Origin: Candidatus Uabimicrobium amorphum
GTDB lineage: Bacteria; Planctomycetota; Uabimicrobiia; Uabimicrobiales; Uabimicrobiaceae
Assembly (NCBI RefSeq): GCF_009002475.1
Contig: NZ_AP019860.1
Coordinates: forward strand, 3,286,001-3,350,000
DNA: 64,000 nt
Reading direction: 5' to 3'
Shown here: piece after piece, positions 62,001 through 64,000 of the stretch
Position numbering within the stretch: the stretch's first letter is position 1
Layout of the letters: each line of letters starts with the position of its first letter
Made by a program: the position numbers and the translations under genes
The notes under the pieces: generated by a model
What the model was told of the DNA's origin: nothing
The model's database searches: none
The model's input: only the letters and a program-made list of their open reading frames with translations

Positions 62001-64000
62001 AAACTTGCAGGGTGTACTCGTTGTTAGCCGCGATAATTACCCGTGAAGAAACCTCTAGGCCTTGTTTTTTATAAACGGCCTTTACACTATAATTTCCCAT
62101 CGTATTGTTTGCCGTATATAGTCCAGTACGATCAATAGTTCCGCCTGTTGCCACCCACTCAATATCTACCGCAATTTTGTTATTGTTACCATCGTACGCG
62201 TTTGCGGAAAACTGTGCACTTTCGCCTGGTTGTAAGGTAATATTTTTTGGAAGAACTTCCAAGTTAGAGATCTCTGTTACCTCTTGTAAACCACGAAAAA
62301 CGTTCACGCGCACTTTAGCGTGTTGGTCACCATCTGTTGCGACAACCACAAAATCACCTATTGCACTCCCTGCGGTGTATAAACCATTACGATCAATTGT
62401 ACCACCCGTGGCTTCCCACCTTACCTCACGAGCCCCCTCGACGGAAAACTGATACTGTTCTCCTGGTTGTAATGATATATTTTCACTGGTAATCTTTAAT
62501 CCCGCAGGAACATCTATAATGTCATTGCTATTTCCATCGACCACATTATTATTTGGCTTATCATCGCCATTTTGTTCTTCCTTCGCAGATGTAGCCCCAT
62601 CGACATTATCCTCTGTGGTCGCACCTAAATTATTTTCCACCAATTCGTCGGGGTTGTCTCTAGTTGTAGATTCTCCAACAAATTCTTCTGCGTTGCCTGC
62701 ATCGGTATATTCTTCTGCATTACCTGCATCGGTAGATTCTTCTGTGCTGCCTACATCGGTAGATTCTTCTGCATCGCCTACATCGGCATATTCTTCTGCA
62801 TCGCCTGCATCGGCATACTCTTCTGCACTACCCGCATCGGTAGATTCTGCGTTTCCGTCATCCGTAGATTCTTCGGCACTACCCGCATCAACAAATTCTT
62901 CAGCATCGCCTGCATCGGCATACTCTTCCGCATCGCCCGTATCAGCATACTCTTCTGCGTTGCCTGCATCGGTAGATTCTTCGACACTACCTGCGTCGGC
63001 AAATTCCTCTGCGTCGGCATCGCTATCATCAGAGTTACCCTCGGCAACAATTATTTCATCAGGGATCTCTCTCTTTTCAGGAGTAGCAACGATATTGGGT
63101 TTTGCAACAACGACGACTTGTAGTGCCTGTCTTATATTGCTACCCACATCCTTCGCTTCTATCTTGTAAATCCCCGGTTCACTTGCCATAAAGTTACCTT
63201 GTGTATCGATTCTTCCCTTATCGACTCTCCATAACGGTCGAAAGTCTATCGTTTTGCCATATTGATCATAACCAAGGCTCTTCACACTTACAATCATTCC
63301 TGGATAGATAGGTTCCTCATTCACCGTCAATTCTATTCTTTGTAACTTCGCAGGAACAGCAACAACCTCGATCGCCACTGTTTTTTCGACATCGCTATTC
63401 GCGGCTTTCACACTTACATTATAAATCCCTACTTTATTTGCAGAAAATTCATAGCCTCGTGCATTTTCTTTTCCAGCGTTACCTCGCCAAATCAAGTCTG
63501 TGTCCATTGCTTGACCACGATCATCATACCCTGCTGCGGTCAACTGTAACTTTTCTCCCACAAACACTTTCTTTTTAGGCGTTGAAATGACGATTTCACT
63601 GAGTGTGCTACCTTTTTCCCGAACATTCACAGTGACTTTAGTTTTCAAGCCATCCGGACCAAGGGCAATAATTTTATAGCTACCTACTTTTTCAGCGGTA
63701 AACTTACCATTGGAGTCTATTTTTCCACCATTTGCCATCCATGCTATTTGGTAAAAAAGAGCGTTCTTACTCTTACCTAGGGCTGTTGCCGTCAGAGTTA
63801 CCGATTCTCCTACTTGAATATCTACCTCCGTAGGCTCTACGACTATTTCCTTCACTGGTTCACGCCCAATAACATTTACAACAGCTACGCTTTCGATGGT
63901 CTTATAACGAATAAAAACCAAATATGTCCCGGGTACAGGTGGAGCTTTATATACGTTTCCCGAAAAACTTCCTTTTTCTGCAGAAAATTTAAAATCCCAC
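59074..64000 (-). CDS. Giant Ig-like (BIG-type) repeat surface protein, 5' end missing
   Basis: At least 1641 aa; the frame is open to base 64000, and the sequence beyond 63921 (WDFKFSAEKGSFSGNVYKAP) continues the repeats, so the start lies outside the window. It is made of beta-sandwich units of two kinds. The first is a BIG2-like unit (LQPGESAQFSANAYDGNNNK, W-x-A-x-G-G-x-I-D-x-x-G-x-Y-x-A). The second has a WPWEF/Y..GG.F...YTAP..PG.Y.V.I.H core. An acidic repeat region lies near 62677-63018. The C-terminal 140 residues are a helical domain (FRRGFIKGYGAAGLYLFQEL, FKQGFVSGYKHYKGG) which is not recognised. Probably a secreted or cell-surface adhesin or structural protein. Confidence 0.88.
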   Translation of the reverse strand, partial: WDFKFSAEKGSFSGNVYKAPPVPGTYLVFIRYKTIESVAVVNVIGREPVKEIVVEPTEVDIQVGESVTLTATALGKSKNALFYQIAWMANGGKIDSNGKFTAEKVGSYKIIALGPDGLKTKVTVNVREKGSTLSEIVISTPKKKVFVGEKLQLTAAGYDDRGQAMDTDLIWRGNAGKENARGYEFSANKVGIYNVSVKAANSDVEKTVAIEVVAVPAKLQRIELTVNEEPIYPGMIVSVKSLGYDQYGKTIDFRPLWRVDKGRIDTQGNFMASEPGIYKIEAKDVGSNIRQALQVVVVAKPNIVATPEKREIPDEIIVAEGNSDDSDADAEEFADAGSVEESTDAGNAEEYADTGDAEEYADAGDAEEFVDAGSAEESTDDGNAESTDAGSAEEYADAGDAEEYADVGDAEESTDVGSTEESTDAGNAEEYTDAGNAEEFVGESTTRDNPDELVENNLGATTEDNVDGATSAKEEQNGDDKPNNNVVDGNSNDIIDVPAGLKITSENISLQPGEQYQFSVEGAREVRWEATGGTIDRNGLYTAGSAIGDFVVVATDGDQHAKVRVNVFRGLQEVTEISNLEVLPKNITLQPGESAQFSANAYDGNNNKIAVDIEWVATGGTIDRTGLYTANNTMGNYSVKAVYKKQGLEVSSRVIIAANNEYTLQVSPVEPRVKPGEKVSFQVTLRKSNKEIWSWPWEYTFVASEGEMNDTVYTAPQKPGAYNIEIRHPKAVTNVVVIVATGEQNSRIKEIQVNRESLTLQAYSKYTFVANAIAEDGSVQQISLLWRTDGGRVDANGTFTAGGKPGNYTIEVSEPTSGVTKTINVTIIEKKSDIYRIESDPQEIVLPIGTTQKINFKLFRGSFEEFSWPWEYKSTVSGGTFENSIYTAPQEVGEYELKVEHKKAKAKFKITVTQPQIQSFTIKSDKTSVKEGTKVKFIAQVADEKGSRTFPLEWSCSGGKIKQNGWYLASESGVQTITAKIVGTDISAQATLKVIGRMKMFIEPRKLTVPVGEKLRLKITMYKGKEKLWAWPWEFKCIAEKGSFHETLYTAPDEPGTYRVKIRYKKWVKRTKIVVYTPNYNRSRIVITPQNITLEPLQKYRFSAEVYDAKNNKLSANVQWRAQGGVMEGDGTYTAGAINGEYTIVAVDRERSLETQAKVSIVEPIERVVIVPGNKEMRPGETFKFSAMGIRRNAEETPVDVKWTATGGKITPQGVFTAGQKDGGYFTVTANTKNGLSSTAKIRIVSSNSVRLKIIPESATLAPGESIKFEAVGIDSSENQVNVTPKWFAIGGTISKDGVYYAGNKVGRYYVTVIDTESHLFAKASILIEGKQQNDSGYSLRISTSSTTVRPGENVVIKPALLKNGKVEWTWPWEFKYRSSGGVLVGEYGNIWIAPKRPGSYAVTIAHRKATREIVLEVQGGYQERIEYIDISPKKITLQPNELYKFSAAAFLQNGAKYPVRISWSATGGRIDQSGTFQAGAAPGNYNVIARYRNVEAVAEVIIGRQDTTFSLGLDWGKSLRSGRVSRRQTRKFIYGNVFTKSSTELAQFRRGFIKGYGAAGLYLFQELLCHTASDFGKIYGHNLYWGNVTKNQLANFIRQFVLRLPESCHHSFKQGFVSGYKHYKGGNIYEQIYRWAKYRR
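62677..63018 (-). repeat. Acidic 27-bp tandem repeat region in the giant gene
   Basis: About twelve units of 27 bp coding for nine residues of the type YADAGDAEE, FVDAGSAEE or STDAGNAEE, with one unit one residue shorter (STDDGNAE). The repeat is very acidic and probably disordered, a flexible spacer between Ig-like blocks. The units are diverged but in frame. Confidence 0.9.

Noticed and set aside
62519..63169. 216-codon plus-strand frame and a 90-codon minus frame in the acidic repeat
   Set aside because: Both are out-of-frame readings of the 27-bp repeats inside the giant minus-strand gene.

Overview
The window is bacterial chromosomal DNA of low-to-moderate GC with about 40 protein genes and no rRNA or tRNA that I can see. 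The best guess is a planctomycete, perhaps close to Candidatus Uabimicrobium (inference, moderate confidence). The reasons are four Hanks-type Ser/Thr kinases (one with a zinc ribbon, one with a C-terminal propeller), a PrsW protease, a site-2 protease followed by a small Sm-like protein, a membrane-anchored squalene-cyclase-like toroid protein, HpnA, many lipoproteins, and OprP-type and Omp85-type outer-membrane barrels.

Layout. 1-4990: the 3' part of a phosphate-selective-type porin gene, then a divergent pair (membrane protein and kinase) whose leaders each carry a hexanucleotide repeat array in inverted orientation. 4991-6690: an IscB element with its omegaRNA and a right-end hairpin. 6690-11200: a BFD-like [2Fe-2S] protein, an unknown protein, RseP with four PDZ domains, an Sm-like protein and PrsW. 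11400-18100: an atypical kinase, a lipase-like protein lacking its serine, a SIR2-like/TPR protein, RNase HI and SelA. 18200-23700: a STAS/membrane protein, a patatin lipoprotein and an unknown protein. 23700-27700: a dispersed repeat, an SGNH protein and two SPFH proteins.

27905-33070 is a compact seven-gene operon: GTP cyclohydrolase II, a RibD-type reductase, an MDR dehydrogenase, a 6-PTPS/QueD homologue with an altered zinc motif, a GT4 glycosyltransferase, a methyltransferase and a CAP-domain lipoprotein. It reads as a pathway to a glycosylated and/or methylated pteridine-like compound and is the best candidate here for an undescribed system. 33071-36528 on the minus strand encodes mevalonate kinase, a coiled-coil membrane protein and a GluR0-like ligand-gated potassium channel.

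36552-45832: Maf, a PEGA-like lipoprotein, an SGNH hydrolase, a small lipoprotein, an M19-like amidohydrolase, an Omp85-type barrel, HpnA and a secreted propeller-like protein. 45901-49771: three tandem paralogues of a secreted EF-hand-like protein, each with its own terminator. 50034-58921: a two-domain cyclase fusion with one degenerate half, two kinases, the toroid protein and MobA. 58911-64000: a terminator split by a dispersed repeat, then a giant Ig-like repeat protein running off the right edge.

Themes: envelope and membrane physiology (mevalonate kinase, HpnA, lipoproteins, barrels), Ser/Thr kinase signalling, and selenium and molybdenum cofactor genes (SelA, MobA).
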